A stretch of 64,000 nucleotides of DNA from an uncultured Oxalobacteraceae bacterium (GCA_903862415.1 CAIOYD010000024.1:1-64000); one strand, 5' to 3'. Positions 26,818 through 36,535 are shown, numbered from the stretch's first letter. Made by a program: numbers and translations. The notes: generated from the letters alone by a model not told the origin.

Positions 26818-28355
26818 CTGTTTTGGTCAATAAAGCTGGCTAATACCCGTTTAAATTTTTGCATCGAAGCCGGGTGGACGTACATCATGTGCCCTGCTTC
26901 ATAATGTTCAATGCTGATGTTGGCGCGCAGGCTGTCAGGGATGTCGAGATGGTCAATCACAAAGTCGACTGTGCCATACGGGCAGGCCAGATCGAAGTAG
27001 CCGGAATCGACTAACACTTTCATGTTCGGATTCATGTTCATCGCCCAGGCCAGATCCACGGCCGTGTTTGGTGCGGGTACGCGGTTGCCATTGCTGTCCG
27101 GCTGCACGTGGCGGTCATCCCATTCCTTGTAAATACTGTCGTTGCCGAATTTGTAGCTTTGCTCGCTGTCGACATTGAGTTCATGACGGTAATAATCGTT
27201 GAAAGTGGCGACGATGGCCGGAGCAATCGCGATATCGTAAGGATCGTAGAGCATCCCTTCAGAGAGCGGATTGATATTCAAACCCTGATAGCGCGTATCA
27301 GTGCGGCCAGTGACGATGCCTTTGCTGCGCTGTAATTCCTGCAGAAAATGGGCTTCGTCCATACGCAGATTGGCTTTGTCCCAGTAGTCGGCGCTCAGGC
27401 CGGTGTACTTTGCCAGGCCAGCCAGTACGGTCTGACGTTCGGTGGTGCTGGCATGGCGGCCTTTGAATAATACCGGTGCGTACACATCGCGGGCAAAGGC
27501 TTCGACTTCACGCAGGAAAGGTTGCAGTTCTGCAGGCTGATTGCTCAGAGCGTGGTGATACCAGGCGGTTGAGGCATAGGTGGTGAGGAAATTGACATAC
27601 GGTGTATCGATTTTGACACCGGCATTGCCGCTGGCAAAATCCAGATAGGGTGACACCAGAATGATGCCGTTTAAACTCATATCGTGTTTGGTGAGCAGTT
27701 CATAAGTGACGCCGCCGGTACGCATGCCGCCATAACTTTCACCCAGAATAAATTTTGGCGAAGCCCAGCGACCGTTTTGGGTAACGTAGCGGACGATAAA
27801 GTTGGACACTGATTTAATGTCCTGATCGACACCCCAGAAATCTTTGTTTTCACCCTTGCCGATGGTGCGCGAAAAGCCGGTACCGATCGGATCGATCATC
27901 ACCAGATCGGCGTGATCCAGTATGCTGTATTCATTGTCGATGCTGCGGAACGGACCACGGCTGTTGATGCTGGTGTCGTTGAGTTCAGTACGTTTGGGGC
28001 CCAGTATACCGAGGTGCAGCCAGGCCGAGGAAGAACCGGGGCCGCCATTGTAGGCAAACATCAGTGGGCGGCTGCGGCTGTCGGCGCCATCTTTGACGTA
28101 AGCGGTAAAGCCAAACAGGGCGACCGGCTCATCTTTGTCGTTTTTCATCAGCAGGGTACCGGCTGTGGCGGTGTAGTTCAGTTTGTTGCCACCGATGGTT
28201 AGTTGGTGTTTGCTGATCCAGACTTTGGCTTCCGGCAGTTTTTCTTCTGTTTTTGCCGGGGCGGAAGTGGTCACTGGCTCGGCTGCATGAGTAGTCAGCG
28301 TGCAGCTAAAAATGAACAAAGCCAGCAGGTGGCTGGCAGAAAAATGACGTTTCAT
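26811..28355 (-). CDS. Secreted S10-family serine carboxypeptidase
   Basis: 514 residues with an N-terminal signal peptide (LLALFIFSCTLTTHAAEP). The S10 carboxypeptidase fold is clear: NGGPGSSSAWLHLG (oxyanion-hole region), the nucleophile in GESYGGMRTGG, the catalytic Asp in VDSGYFDLACPYG and the catalytic His in YEAGHMMYVHP. It removes C-terminal residues from peptides in the periplasm or outside the cell. Bacterial S10 enzymes of this length are common in Burkholderiales and Xanthomonadales. It lies 82 bases downstream of the MipA/OmpV gene on the same strand. Confidence 0.9.
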   Translation of the reverse strand: MKRHFSASHLLALFIFSCTLTTHAAEPVTTSAPAKTEEKLPEAKVWISKHQLTIGGNKLNYTATAGTLLMKNDKDEPVALFGFTAYVKDGADSRSRPLMFAYNGGPGSSSAWLHLGILGPKRTELNDTSINSRGPFRSIDNEYSILDHADLVMIDPIGTGFSRTIGKGENKDFWGVDQDIKSVSNFIVRYVTQNGRWASPKFILGESYGGMRTGGVTYELLTKHDMSLNGIILVSPYLDFASGNAGVKIDTPYVNFLTTYASTAWYHHALSNQPAELQPFLREVEAFARDVYAPVLFKGRHASTTERQTVLAGLAKYTGLSADYWDKANLRMDEAHFLQELQRSKGIVTGRTDTRYQGLNINPLSEGMLYDPYDIAIAPAIVATFNDYYRHELNVDSEQSYKFGNDSIYKEWDDRHVQPDSNGNRVPAPNTAVDLAWAMNMNPNMKVLVDSGYFDLACPYGTVDFVIDHLDIPDSLRANISIEHYEAGHMMYVHPASMQKFKRVLASFIDQNSH

Positions 28356-28437
28356 GGCGTGTCTCTGGTTCTTAAAAGAAACAAATCATACCATTTTTGC
28401 CGCAACTGTTTTAAGGGTGTCGGGCTGGCGGCTCAAC

Positions 28438-29166
28438 CTACCAGCGGTAACACAATGCCAGCAGGCCGGAGTTGACGCTGTGGCGTCTAATCAGTGGGCT
28501 GTTGGCCATGGGAAGATCCAGCCAGGTTTGACGCAGATTCAAATTCAGGTACCAGTTGCCGCCGACCTGAACGCTGGTTAAGAGATCGGTAAAATAATTG
28601 CTGCTGGCTTGGGCTTGATAGACTGGAATGGTGCTGTTCAGTGCTTCGATAGCGGAGATGCCGTAAAAATAGTTCACATAGGCGCGTGAGCGCCATTCAA
28701 CACCGAGCTGTGGGTAAAAGGTGATGTTACTCAAACTGAATTCCTCAGCGACGAGCCCGTCAATCAGATTGCCGCCGGATTTATTCAGGTCATGAAACAT
28801 ATTGAGCATAACGGCACCGAGCGGCGTAATTTGCAGGGTTCCCAGACCAACGGGAATAGAGGAGTGGCGAGCCTGAAGATGTGCTTGTGCCGGAGAGCCT
28901 TCCTGCAGCACGCGGGTGACCAGATCCAGATTGCCCCAGGCCACGGGAGCCGTACTGATGCCAAAGGTATCGACCCGGGAAAAAAACGGTCCATATTCAA
29001 ATTCTGCATAGGGAAAGGCCTCAGTCCGGTGGCCATTGAGTTCGTCGCGATGTATGCCGGCACCCAGGTCGCCCGAAAAGGGCATAGCCGCTTCCTGCGC
29101 TTGCGCCACTGATAACAGGGTCAGCAGCGTACAAATCAATAAGGTAAAAAACGGTCTGTATCTCAT
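28438..29166 (-). CDS. MipA/OmpV family outer-membrane protein
   Basis: 242 residues from the ATG at 29166, which gives a proper signal peptide (FFTLLICTLLTLLSVAQAQ); the frame is open to 29253, but that start would put 29 extra residues before it. Beta-barrel signature: EWRSRAYVNYFYGISAIEA (typical MipA/OmpV motif), alternating aromatic strands and a terminal Trp (LCYRW), the outer-membrane insertion signal. Family members are porin-like or scaffold murein enzymes. The upstream region shared with the solute-binding protein gene carries a perfect palindrome (29261-29278). Confidence 0.85.
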   Translation of the reverse strand: MRYRPFFTLLICTLLTLLSVAQAQEAAMPFSGDLGAGIHRDELNGHRTEAFPYAEFEYGPFFSRVDTFGISTAPVAWGNLDLVTRVLQEGSPAQAHLQARHSSIPVGLGTLQITPLGAVMLNMFHDLNKSGGNLIDGLVAEEFSLSNITFYPQLGVEWRSRAYVNYFYGISAIEALNSTIPVYQAQASSNYFTDLLTSVQVGGNWYLNLNLRQTWLDLPMANSPLIRRHSVNSGLLALCYRW

Positions 29167-29260
29167 GGGAGGTAGGTTGGTGCCAGCGGTCAGCATTGGT
29201 TTTAAATACGGATCGGCGACAATATACCCTACATTGTCAGATTTTACCGACATTTCAAAG

Positions 29261-29278
29261 TATTTCCGTGTGGAAATA
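29261..29278. promoter_or_regulatory. Operator-like inverted repeat between divergent genes
   Basis: TATTTCC (29261-29267), GTGT, GGAAATA (29272-29278) is a perfect 7-base inverted repeat, midway between the MipA/OmpV gene (minus) and the solute-binding protein gene (plus). A second stem, AACCCGG (29312-29318) with CCGGGTT (29334-29340), lies downstream in the leader of the plus-strand gene. Both may be regulatory. Confidence 0.4.
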
Positions 29279-29405
29279 AATGCTAATAAGGTGTACAGTG
29301 ATTGTTGGTTTAACCCGGAAGCGTGATCAGGTGCCGGGTTGAAATCTCTGAATTCCCATCTACACTTGTTTACGGTAATTTTGGCGTGAATGCCTGAGGA
29401 TTAAC

Positions 29406-30188
29406 ATGCGTAGTCTGATATTTTTGGCGTGTTTGTTATCGCTGTGGTTTTGTCAGCCAGTCAGGGCAGAAGTGAGTGCGCCTGTGAGTGTGTGCGTCGA
29501 TTCTGACCCGCCTTCGCCGGAAGATCGCGGACAGACGGTGCTCAAAACACAAAATCACATTAATGGTGTTTCCGTGGATATCGTCCGCGCTGCTTTTGCG
29601 CGCATGGGTAAAACAATTGAATTTAACGTCAACCTGCCATGGCAGCGCTGTCTGTATGAGGTGGAAAATCAGCACATTGATTTTGCCCTGGGTGCGTATT
29701 ACGACAGTGAACGCGCCAAAATTTATAATTACTCGATACATTACAACACACTCACACCGCAGATTTTTTTTCTGGCGACTAATCATCTGGTCGTTACGCA
29801 ATTAAGTGATCTGAAAAATTATCGCGGCTGCGGAATTTATGGTTCGAGTTATGCCCATTATGAACTAAAAAACGAGAACCTCGATCAGGGTTCTGGTTAC
29901 GAATCGTTATTCCGTAAAATTCTTGCCCGTCGCTGTGATTATTTTGTCGAAGAGTACGAGGCGGTGGCCGGCTTTAAAAAAGGCCAGGAATTTTTGGATA
30001 ATCCGCTGGTGAGGCACTTACCTATGTCTGGAGTTGTAGCTCCATCGTGCCATCTGATTACCGCCAAAAACAGTGCCGCCAACAGCATGATGGCCGATCT
30101 GAATGCGGCGCTGGATGCTGTGATCAAATCCGGCCAGGCAGAAAAAATCTGGAAAAAGTATATGGGTGAGCTGCCGTTTAAACCGTGA
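29406..30188 (+). CDS. Periplasmic solute-binding protein, family 3 (amino-acid type)
   Basis: 260 residues with a signal peptide (LIFLACLLSLWFCQPVRAE) and the SBP_bac_3 fold: INGVSVDIVRAAFARMGKTIEFNVNLPWQRCLYEVENQHIDFALG, then DRAKIYNYS-type and LSDLKNYRGCGIYG blocks, ending with NAALDAVIKSGQAEKIWKKY. No permease or ATPase gene is nearby, so it is an orphan binding protein. Such proteins may serve a distant transporter or act as a periplasmic sensor. ATG with GAGGA 5 bases ahead. bdhA begins 42 bases downstream with its own ribosome-binding site. Confidence 0.83.
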   Translation: MRSLIFLACLLSLWFCQPVRAEVSAPVSVCVDSDPPSPEDRGQTVLKTQNHINGVSVDIVRAAFARMGKTIEFNVNLPWQRCLYEVENQHIDFALGAYYDSERAKIYNYSIHYNTLTPQIFFLATNHLVVTQLSDLKNYRGCGIYGSSYAHYELKNENLDQGSGYESLFRKILARRCDYFVEEYEAVAGFKKGQEFLDNPLVRHLPMSGVVAPSCHLITAKNSAANSMMADLNAALDAVIKSGQAEKIWKKYMGELPFKP

Positions 30189-30230
30189 TGGTGTAGACTG
30201 GGCAAAATCTTCTCCATCTAAGGAATTGCC

Positions 30231-31013
30231 ATGTTGCTCAAGGATAAAGTTGCCATTATTACCGGTGCTGCCAGTGGCATCGGTCGCGAAATTGCCATTG
30301 AATATGCCCGTCAGGGTGCCAAAGTGGTGATTGCCGACCTGGTGCTCGCTGCAGCACAGGCGACAGCTGCCGAGATTGTGCAGTCGGGTGGTTTGGCGAT
30401 GGGTGTGGCCATGAATGTGGTCGATGAAGCTCAGGTCGATCAGGGTGTGGCCGAGGTGGTGGCTGCATGGGGGGGAGTGGATATTTTGATCAGTAATGCC
30501 GGCATTCAAATCATCAGTCCGCTGGTGGAGTTGAGTTTGGATAACTGGAAAAAAATGCTTGCAATCCATTTGGATGGCGCTTTTTTAACTACGCGTGCCT
30601 GCATGCGCGCGATGATCCAGAGCGGTCGCGGTGGTTCGATTATTTATATGGGCTCGGTGCATTCGCACGAAGCTTCGCCGCTCAAAGCCCCCTATGTAGC
30701 TGCCAAACATGGTTTGATCGGTCTGGCCAAAGTGGTGGCCAAAGAAGGCGCCAAAGACAATATCCGTTCCAATGTCATCTGCCCGGGTTTTGTACGCACG
30801 CCGCTGGTAGATAAACAGATTCCTGAGCAGGCAAAAACGCTGGGTATTTCTGAAGCCGAGGTGATTAAAAACGTGATGCTTAAAGAGACCGTCGATGGTG
30901 AGTTCACCACGGTACAGGATGTCGCACAGACCGCCATCTTTTTAGCCAGTTTTTCCAGCAATGCGCTGACTGGGCAATCGATTACGGTGAGTCACGGCTG
31001 GCATATGCAGTAA
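30231..31013 (+). CDS. bdhA: 3-hydroxybutyrate dehydrogenase
   Basis: 260-residue classical short-chain dehydrogenase. NAD site TGAASGIG (11-18), NAG near 89-91, catalytic Ser142, Tyr155 and Lys159. The segment [21 protein letters not shown] and the C-terminal SHGWHMQ are characteristic of bacterial D-3-hydroxybutyrate dehydrogenases. Reaction: 3-hydroxybutyrate to acetoacetate with NAD, in polyhydroxybutyrate turnover. A strong AAGGA site precedes the ATG. Its 3' end faces the hydratase-family gene 20 bases away. Confidence 0.92.
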   Translation: MLLKDKVAIITGAASGIGREIAIEYARQGAKVVIADLVLAAAQATAAEIVQSGGLAMGVAMNVVDEAQVDQGVAEVVAAWGGVDILISNAGIQIISPLVELSLDNWKKMLAIHLDGAFLTTRACMRAMIQSGRGGSIIYMGSVHSHEASPLKAPYVAAKHGLIGLAKVVAKEGAKDNIRSNVICPGFVRTPLVDKQIPEQAKTLGISEAEVIKNVMLKETVDGEFTTVQDVAQTAIFLASFSSNALTGQSITVSHGWHMQ

Positions 31014-31033
31014 GTCTGGAGAAGCGCAGATTG

Positions 31034-31858
31034 CTAGGCAAAGCCGACCGATAAACCTGCCAGCGTGGCGCCGGAAAAGGCGCTGGTCCAGGTTTCCCCG
31101 GGCGCAATCGGCACCAGATCGGTCCAGGTTCCGGTGCTCACAATTTCTCCCGCCTGCAGCGTTTTGGTATCCGGTTGTGAGTGCAACACTTTTTGCAGCG
31201 CCAGCAGGGCGTGCAACGGACTTTCCACAAAATCACTGCCAAAACCGGCGGATTTAAGCGTGCTGTTGCATGACAGTGACACCGCTGTATTGGCCAGAAT
31301 CGAACCCAAATTGTGGCGCGTGGTGGAAGCCAGTTGGTGTGGTTCGCCGATCAGCAGGGCGCCGTGCAGTCCAAAAGCAGCAATCGCATCGGCAGCATTA
31401 AAATCCCAGTCGGGAAAGGGTGAGACCACAATTTCAAAGCCGTGCGCCATCCATTCGAGGCTGTCGGCAATCTGCTCCAGCGTAGCGTCCGCGGGCGGGG
31501 TGCTGGCAAATTTGAAAATCAACTCCGGCGCCAGCCGTGGCTGCATGGCACCGCTCAGACTTTGCAGGCCGGTCGTGGTTTCCATGAAACGTACCGTGCT
31601 GGCAAACAGCGGTGTCCACAGCAATTCATGGATGGGGGCATTTTTTCCGTATTTATTCCACAGCGCATGATTGGCAAAGCCGATTTTACGACCGATCTGA
31701 ATTTCGCCACCGGCCAGACGCAGTTCCTGGATTCGTCGCGCAATCTGATATGCGTCGGTCGCGCTGACGCTCGTTGGCAGTGGCTGGCAAGGCAGGGCAT
31801 GGGTCCGGCTTGCCAGGAACTGCTGCGCATACATGTCAGCTTGCGGTGGCGTTAGCAT
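31034..31858 (-). CDS. 2-keto-4-pentenoate hydratase / fumarylacetoacetate hydrolase-family protein
   Basis: 274 residues resembling MhpD/DmpE-type hydratases: AYQIARRIQELRLAGGEIQIGRKIGFAN near residue 40, APELIFKFAS (metal-ligand Glu region) near 113, and the C-terminal LQAGEIVSTGTWTDLVPIAPGETWTSAF. In aromatic meta-cleavage pathways this family hydrates 2-hydroxypenta-2,4-dienoate. No meta-cleavage gene is adjacent, so the substrate remains uncertain. The gene is convergent with bdhA. Confidence 0.8.
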   Translation of the reverse strand: MLTPPQADMYAQQFLASRTHALPCQPLPTSVSATDAYQIARRIQELRLAGGEIQIGRKIGFANHALWNKYGKNAPIHELLWTPLFASTVRFMETTTGLQSLSGAMQPRLAPELIFKFASTPPADATLEQIADSLEWMAHGFEIVVSPFPDWDFNAADAIAAFGLHGALLIGEPHQLASTTRHNLGSILANTAVSLSCNSTLKSAGFGSDFVESPLHALLALQKVLHSQPDTKTLQAGEIVSTGTWTDLVPIAPGETWTSAFSGATLAGLSVGFA

Positions 31859-31959
31859 AGCGTTGCTCTGAGAGGGATAAGTGCGCTTATTGTGGGCGAG
31901 ATGATACCATTAAGCAAGCTAGTAGTCACAAGAGTGGCCAAGTGTGGCGTAAACCGTAT

Positions 31960-33027
31960 TTATTGTTGCACTGACCAGAAGTCATTGATGACGCCGGAAG
32001 TGGGTGGCGTCAGACCAAAATGTTGGTAAGCACTCGGTGTGGCGATACGGCCACGCGGGGTGCGCTGTAAAAATCCCTGCTGAATCAGGTAGGGTTCGAG
32101 CACATCTTCGATGGTGTCGCGTTCTTCGCCGATGGCGGCAGCCAGATTGTCGATGCCGACCGGACCACCACCGAATTTGTACAGCACGGCTTCGAGCAGT
32201 TTGCGATCCATTAAATCAAAACCCAGGGTGTCGACATCGAGCATTTTCAGTGCAGCATCAGAGACAGCCTTGTTGATCTGGCCGTCGTGTTTGACTTCGG
32301 CAAAGTCGCGGACCCGGCGCAGCAATCGGTTGGCGATCCGCGGTGTGCCGCGTGCCCGGCGGGCGATTTCACGCGCGCCATCCTGATCGATCGGCGCATT
32401 TAACAGCGAGGCGGAACGGGTGACGATTTTGGTAAGTTCGTCAGCGGTATAAAATTCCAGTCGCGCGACGATGCCGAAACGGTCGCGCAGCGGATTGGTC
32501 AGCATGCCGGCACGGGTGGTGGCGCCGACCAGAGTGAACGGTTGCAGATCGAGTTTAACTGAACGCGCGGCCGGGCCTTCACCAATCATGATGTCGATCT
32601 GATAGTCTTCGAGTGCAGGATAGAGAATTTCTTCCACCACCGGTGAGAGTCGGTGAATTTCATCGATAAACAGCACGTCATTGGCTTCCAGATTGGTCAG
32701 GATGGCTGCCAGGTCGCCGGGGCGTTCGAGTACCGGACCGGAAGTCTGGCGTAAATTGACGCCCATTTCGCGGGCAATAATGTGTGCCAGGGTGGTTTTA
32801 CCCAGACCCGGTGGGCCAAACAACAGGGTGTGATCGAGTGCTTCGCTGCGCATGCGTGCTGCGGTAATGAAAATTTCCAGCTGGGCGCGAATTTTTTCCT
32901 GGCCGACGTATTCATCAAGCTGCTTCGGCCGCAGGGCGCGTTCGATCACTTCTTCCTGTCTGGAGACCGGTGCGGCGGTAATGAGCCGCGGGTTGGTCGG
33001 ATCGAACTGGTCGGTTTGAATGCTCAT
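31960..33027 (-). CDS. ruvB: Holliday junction branch-migration ATPase RuvB
   Basis: 355 residues. AAA+ motor that drives branch migration with RuvA. Walker [13 protein letters not shown], Walker B FIDEIHRL, sensor and arginine-finger region [18 protein letters not shown], and the C-terminal winged helix ending in [17 protein letters not shown]. Normal length. It follows ruvA by 15 bases on the same strand. ruvC is not in this operon but 5.6 kb away. Confidence 0.97.
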   Translation of the reverse strand: MSIQTDQFDPTNPRLITAAPVSRQEEVIERALRPKQLDEYVGQEKIRAQLEIFITAARMRSEALDHTLLFGPPGLGKTTLAHIIAREMGVNLRQTSGPVLERPGDLAAILTNLEANDVLFIDEIHRLSPVVEEILYPALEDYQIDIMIGEGPAARSVKLDLQPFTLVGATTRAGMLTNPLRDRFGIVARLEFYTADELTKIVTRSASLLNAPIDQDGAREIARRARGTPRIANRLLRRVRDFAEVKHDGQINKAVSDAALKMLDVDTLGFDLMDRKLLEAVLYKFGGGPVGIDNLAAAIGEERDTIEDVLEPYLIQQGFLQRTPRGRIATPSAYQHFGLTPPTSGVINDFWSVQQ

Positions 33028-33042
33028 GTGGGCCTTGGGAAC

Positions 33043-33621
33043 TTATTTGGACAGTGATTTTAATGCCAGCTTGATGCCGTCAGAGACGCCGCAATCTTTG
33101 GGTAATAATTTCAGTGCCATCAGGGCTTCTTTGTCGGAATACCCCAGCGCGATCAGGGCATTGAGGATATCGCTGGAGGCATCCGGAATGGCGACTTCAC
33201 TGCCGCCATGTGCGCCCACGGGGCCGAGTTTGCCTTTGAGTTCGAGTAGTAGTCGTTCAGCGGTTTTTTTGCCTATGCCCGGAACTTTGATCAGGCGTCC
33301 GGCTTCCTGCAGCGCAATCGCCTGCGCCAGATCGGCCACCGACATGCCGGATAAAATCGACAGCGCGGTTCTGGCACCGACGCCGCTGATTTTGATGAGC
33401 TGTTTAAAGGTGGCGCGTTCTTCCTGGTGGGCAAAGCCAAACAGTACGTGGGCATCTTCACGGATGGCCAGATGGGTGTGCAGCGCGACTTTTTCACCCA
33501 GAGACGGGAGATTGTAAAAGGTGCTCATGGGGACGTCGATTTCATAGCCGACGCCATTGCAGTCGACTAAAATCTGTGGCGGATTTTTTTCCAGCAAAAT
33601 ACCGGCGATGCGACCAATCAT
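33043..33621 (-). CDS. ruvA: Holliday junction-binding protein RuvA
   Basis: 192 residues from MIGRIAG at 33621, the conserved RuvA N-terminus; the frame extends 16 codons further without reason. OB-fold domain, then tandem helix-hairpin-helix elements ([18 protein letters not shown] and [23 protein letters not shown]), and a C-terminal RuvB-binding domain ([19 protein letters not shown]). It targets RuvB to Holliday junctions. Upstream, TAGAATA-GCCGA-TATTCTA (33640-33658) is a 7-base inverted repeat of unknown role. Confidence 0.97.
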   Translation of the reverse strand: MIGRIAGILLEKNPPQILVDCNGVGYEIDVPMSTFYNLPSLGEKVALHTHLAIREDAHVLFGFAHQEERATFKQLIKISGVGARTALSILSGMSVADLAQAIALQEAGRLIKVPGIGKKTAERLLLELKGKLGPVGAHGGSEVAIPDASSDILNALIALGYSDKEALMALKLLPKDCGVSDGIKLALKSLSK

Positions 33622-33639
33622 GATGACACTTTCTGCAAA

Positions 33640-33658
33640 TAGAATAGCCGATATTCTA
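33640..33658. promoter_or_regulatory. Inverted repeat upstream of ruvAB
   Basis: TAGAATA (33640-33646), GCCGA, TATTCTA (33652-33658) is a perfect 7-base inverted repeat 19 bases ahead of the ruvA start. It does not fit the CTGT-N8-ACAG form of a LexA box. Its A/T-rich arms could also hold a -10 element. Confidence 0.3.
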
Positions 33659-33835
33659 GCCGTTTTCATTCTGTGCAGGCAGGTAATGATGAAAATGCCA
33701 AAAAAACATGGACATAAATGTCGTGACGCGCAGGCTCCCAGTAGCTAATTCGTCCGCTTTGATACATAATCATCGCAGACATGCAGATCGCAGCTGAACC
33801 GAATTTTAAAAAAAACTTTCAACCCAAGGACAGCC

Positions 33836-34597
33836 ATGCCTGATTTCATCCTCGAAACCAGTCACTTGATCAAAGAATTCAAGGGTTTTACTGCCGTCAA
33901 TAACATCAATCTGCAAGTGCAGCGCGGCCATATTCATGCCCTGATCGGACCCAACGGCGCCGGTAAAACCACCTGTTTCAATCTGCTGACCAAATTTCTG
34001 ACACCTTCCTCCGGGAAGATTTTTTTTAATGGCCGCGACATTACCGCGACCAGATCGGCGCAAATTGCCCGCGAGGGGATTATCCGTTCATTTCAGATTT
34101 CTGCCGTGTTTCCGCACCTGACGGTATTGCAAAATGTGCGTATTGGCTTGCAGCGCAAACTCGGCACGTCGTTCCATTTCTGGAAAAGCCAGCAAACACT
34201 AAATCGACTCAATGACCGTGCCATGGAATTGCTCTCCCAGGTAGATCTGGCGCAGTTCGCCGATTTGCCGGCGGTCGATTTACCTTATGGCAGAAAACGC
34301 GCACTGGAAATTGCCACCACGCTGGCGATGGAGCCGGAACTGATGCTGCTCGATGAACCGACTCAGGGTATGGGGCATGAAGATGTGCATCTGGTGACGG
34401 AACTCATTAAAAAGGTTTCCAGTGGGCGCACGATATTAATGGTGGAGCACAATATGGGCGTGGTTTCAGGCATTTGCGACCGGATTTCGGTATTGCAGCG
34501 CGGCGCTATGTTGGCAGAGGGTAGCTATGAAGAAATCGCTGCCAATTCGCAAGTGATGGAAGCCTATATGGGAACCAGACAGGAGCCGGTGCTGTGA
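33836..34597 (+). CDS. LIV-type ABC transporter, LivG-like ATP-binding protein
   Basis: 253 residues. Walker A GPNGAGKTTCFNLL, the LivG-type insertion after the Q-loop (GIIRSFQISAVFPHLTVLQNVRIG), ABC signature replaced by the LivG-style VDLPYGRKRALEIA, Walker B LMLLDEPTQGMG, and an H-loop MVEHNMGVV. It powers import of a branched-chain amino acid or another small acid by the permeases encoded downstream. First gene of a five-gene operon, with AAGGA ahead of the ATG. The stop overlaps the GTG of the next gene (GTGA). Confidence 0.9.
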   Translation: MPDFILETSHLIKEFKGFTAVNNINLQVQRGHIHALIGPNGAGKTTCFNLLTKFLTPSSGKIFFNGRDITATRSAQIAREGIIRSFQISAVFPHLTVLQNVRIGLQRKLGTSFHFWKSQQTLNRLNDRAMELLSQVDLAQFADLPAVDLPYGRKRALEIATTLAMEPELMLLDEPTQGMGHEDVHLVTELIKKVSSGRTILMVEHNMGVVSGICDRISVLQRGAMLAEGSYEEIAANSQVMEAYMGTRQEPVL

Positions 34598-35301
34598 GCG
34601 CGGTTCTGGAAATTGCCGGCCTGCAGGCCTGGTATGGCGAATCGCATATTTTGCACAACATAAATTTGTGTGTGCAGCCTGGTGAAGTGGTGACGCTGCT
34701 CGGTCGTAATGGTTCCGGGCGCACCACAACGCTGCGGGCGATCATGGGACTCACCGGTCGACGCAGTGGTTCTATCCGTATCCACGGACAGGAAATCATG
34801 GATATGCCTACGTATAAAATTGCTCATTTGGGTGTGGGTTATTGTCCGGAAGAGCGTGGCATTTTTTCTTCGCTCACGACTGAAGAAAATCTGTTGTTGC
34901 CACCGGTGATCGCCGCGGGCGGGCAGCCCATGTCGCTGGACGAAATTTATGACATGTTCCCGAATTTACAAGAACGCCGCCACAGCCAGGGGACCCGTCT
35001 GTCGGGTGGTGAGCAGCAAATGCTGGCGGTGGCGCGGATTTTGCGCACCGGCGCTCGCTTGCTGTTACTCGATGAAATTTCCGAAGGGTTGGCGCCGGTG
35101 ATTGTGCAGGCGCTGGCACAAATGATTTTGATGTTGAAGGCCAGGGGTTACACGATCGTGATGGTGGAGCAGAATTTTCATTTTGCAGCCCCACTGGCAG
35201 ATCGGTTTTATGTTATCGAACATGGTCAGGTAGCAAAGGTAATCGAAGCAGCAGATTTATCCAACAACAGTCAGTTATTAAACGAATTGCTGGGCTTATA
35301 A
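34594..35301 (+). CDS. LIV-type ABC transporter, LivF-like ATP-binding protein with arginine in Walker A
   Basis: 235 residues, GTG start overlapping the livG-like stop. LivF layout: Walker A region LLGRNGSGRTTTLRA, Q-loop YCPEERGIFSSLTTEENL, signature RLSGGEQQMLAVARIL, Walker B LLLLDEISEGLAP, H-loop MVEQN. The invariant Walker A lysine is Arg43. The remaining catalytic motifs are intact and the operon is complete, so this is not a simple pseudogene. The Walker B Asp-Glu pair is kept but the usual Pro is Ile (DEISEG). It pairs with the LivG homologue, which has a normal lysine. Confidence 0.88.
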   Translation: MSAVLEIAGLQAWYGESHILHNINLCVQPGEVVTLLGRNGSGRTTTLRAIMGLTGRRSGSIRIHGQEIMDMPTYKIAHLGVGYCPEERGIFSSLTTEENLLLPPVIAAGGQPMSLDEIYDMFPNLQERRHSQGTRLSGGEQQMLAVARILRTGARLLLLDEISEGLAPVIVQALAQMILMLKARGYTIVMVEQNFHFAAPLADRFYVIEHGQVAKVIEAADLSNNSQLLNELLGL

Positions 35302-35314
35302 AAACGGAGATGCT

Positions 35315-36529
35315 ATGAAATCAGGACAACAGGTAAAATACATGGGCATGTTGCTCGCGGGTCTGATGCTGCTGGCAGGCACTGCACAGGCGCAAATTGC
35401 TGCGCCCAGCATCAAGATTGGTTTTTTAACCGATATGTCGGGCGCGTATGCCGACGTTGATGGTGCCGGAGGGGCCGAAGCGATCAAAATGGCAATTGCC
35501 GATTTTGGCGGTACGCTCAATGGTAAAAAAATTGAATTGGTGATGGCCGATCATCAAAACAAGGCGGACATTGCCGCCACAAAGGCACGCGAATGGTTTG
35601 ATCGTGACGGCATGGGCCTGCTCATCGGCGGCACCAATTCATCAGCTTCGCTGGCGATGGCTAAAGTCGCCAAAGAAAAAGGCAAACCGTTTATTGCCAT
35701 CGGCGCGGGCAGTTCACGTCTGACCAATGAAGAATGCAGCCCGATGACGATCCACTATGCCTATGACACGATTGCACTGTCGCGTGGCACCGGCGACGCC
35801 ATCGTCAAACAGGGTGGCAAGAGCTGGTATTTCCTGACGGCCGATTATGCTTTCGGTGCTTCGCTGGAGAAGGATACCTCCGATATCGTCAAGGCCAATG
35901 GCGGCACGGTACTTGGTGAAGTCAAACATCCTTTGGGGGCCTCTGACTTTTCTTCATTCCTGTTGCAGGCACAGGCTTCGAAGGCGCAGATACTCGGACT
36001 CGCCAATGCTGGCGCGGATACGGTGAATGCGATTAAGGCTGCCAATGAATTCGGCGTGACCCAAACCATGAAGCTGGCCGGCTTGCTGATGTTTATCAAT
36101 GACATTCATTCCCTCGGATTGAATCTGACGCAAAACATGTATCTGACCACGGCCTGGTATTGGGATATGAACCCAGCCACTCGGGCCTGGGCAAAACGTT
36201 TTTATGACAAAACCAAACGCCAGCCTTCAATGCTGCAGGCCGCCGATTATTCGGCCACTATACTGTATCTGAATGCCGTCAAAGCCAGTGGAACCGATGA
36301 TGGTGCGAAAGTCATGGCGCAGATGAAGGCCACCAAAATTAGCGACATGTTCACGACCAATGGTGTTATCCGTGGCGATGGTCTGATGCTGCACGATATG
36401 TATTTGATGCAGGTGAAAAAACCGGCTGAATCCAAATACCCGTGGGATTATTACAAAATTGTGCAAACCATTGCCGGTGATAAAGCCTATAACACCAAGG
36501 CGGAAAGTAAATGCACCAGCTGGCAGTAA
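35315..36529 (+). CDS. LIV-type ABC transporter, periplasmic substrate-binding protein
   Basis: 404 residues with a signal peptide (MLLAGLMLLAGTAQAQ). Peripla_BP_6 fold: IKIGFLTDMSGAYADVDGAGGAEAIKMAI at the N-terminus, GGTNSSASLAMAKVAKEKGK (ligand serines) and GKSWYFLTADYAFGASLEKD in the middle. The ligand is not determinable from these motifs; related Burkholderiales proteins bind branched-chain amino acids, urea-type or aromatic acids. A GAAA-capped hairpin follows the stop (36536-36557), which may stabilise this upstream part of the message and give excess binding protein. Confidence 0.88.
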   Translation: MKSGQQVKYMGMLLAGLMLLAGTAQAQIAAPSIKIGFLTDMSGAYADVDGAGGAEAIKMAIADFGGTLNGKKIELVMADHQNKADIAATKAREWFDRDGMGLLIGGTNSSASLAMAKVAKEKGKPFIAIGAGSSRLTNEECSPMTIHYAYDTIALSRGTGDAIVKQGGKSWYFLTADYAFGASLEKDTSDIVKANGGTVLGEVKHPLGASDFSSFLLQAQASKAQILGLANAGADTVNAIKAANEFGVTQTMKLAGLLMFINDIHSLGLNLTQNMYLTTAWYWDMNPATRAWAKRFYDKTKRQPSMLQAADYSATILYLNAVKASGTDDGAKVMAQMKATKISDMFTTNGVIRGDGLMLHDMYLMQVKKPAESKYPWDYYKIVQTIAGDKAYNTKAESKCTSWQ

Positions 36530-36535
36530 TCTTTT

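Noticed and set aside
33640-33658. SOS (LexA) box for ruvAB
   Set aside because: The inverted repeat TAGAATA...TATTCTA does not fit CTGT-N8-ACAG; no other LexA-like site was seen before ruvA.
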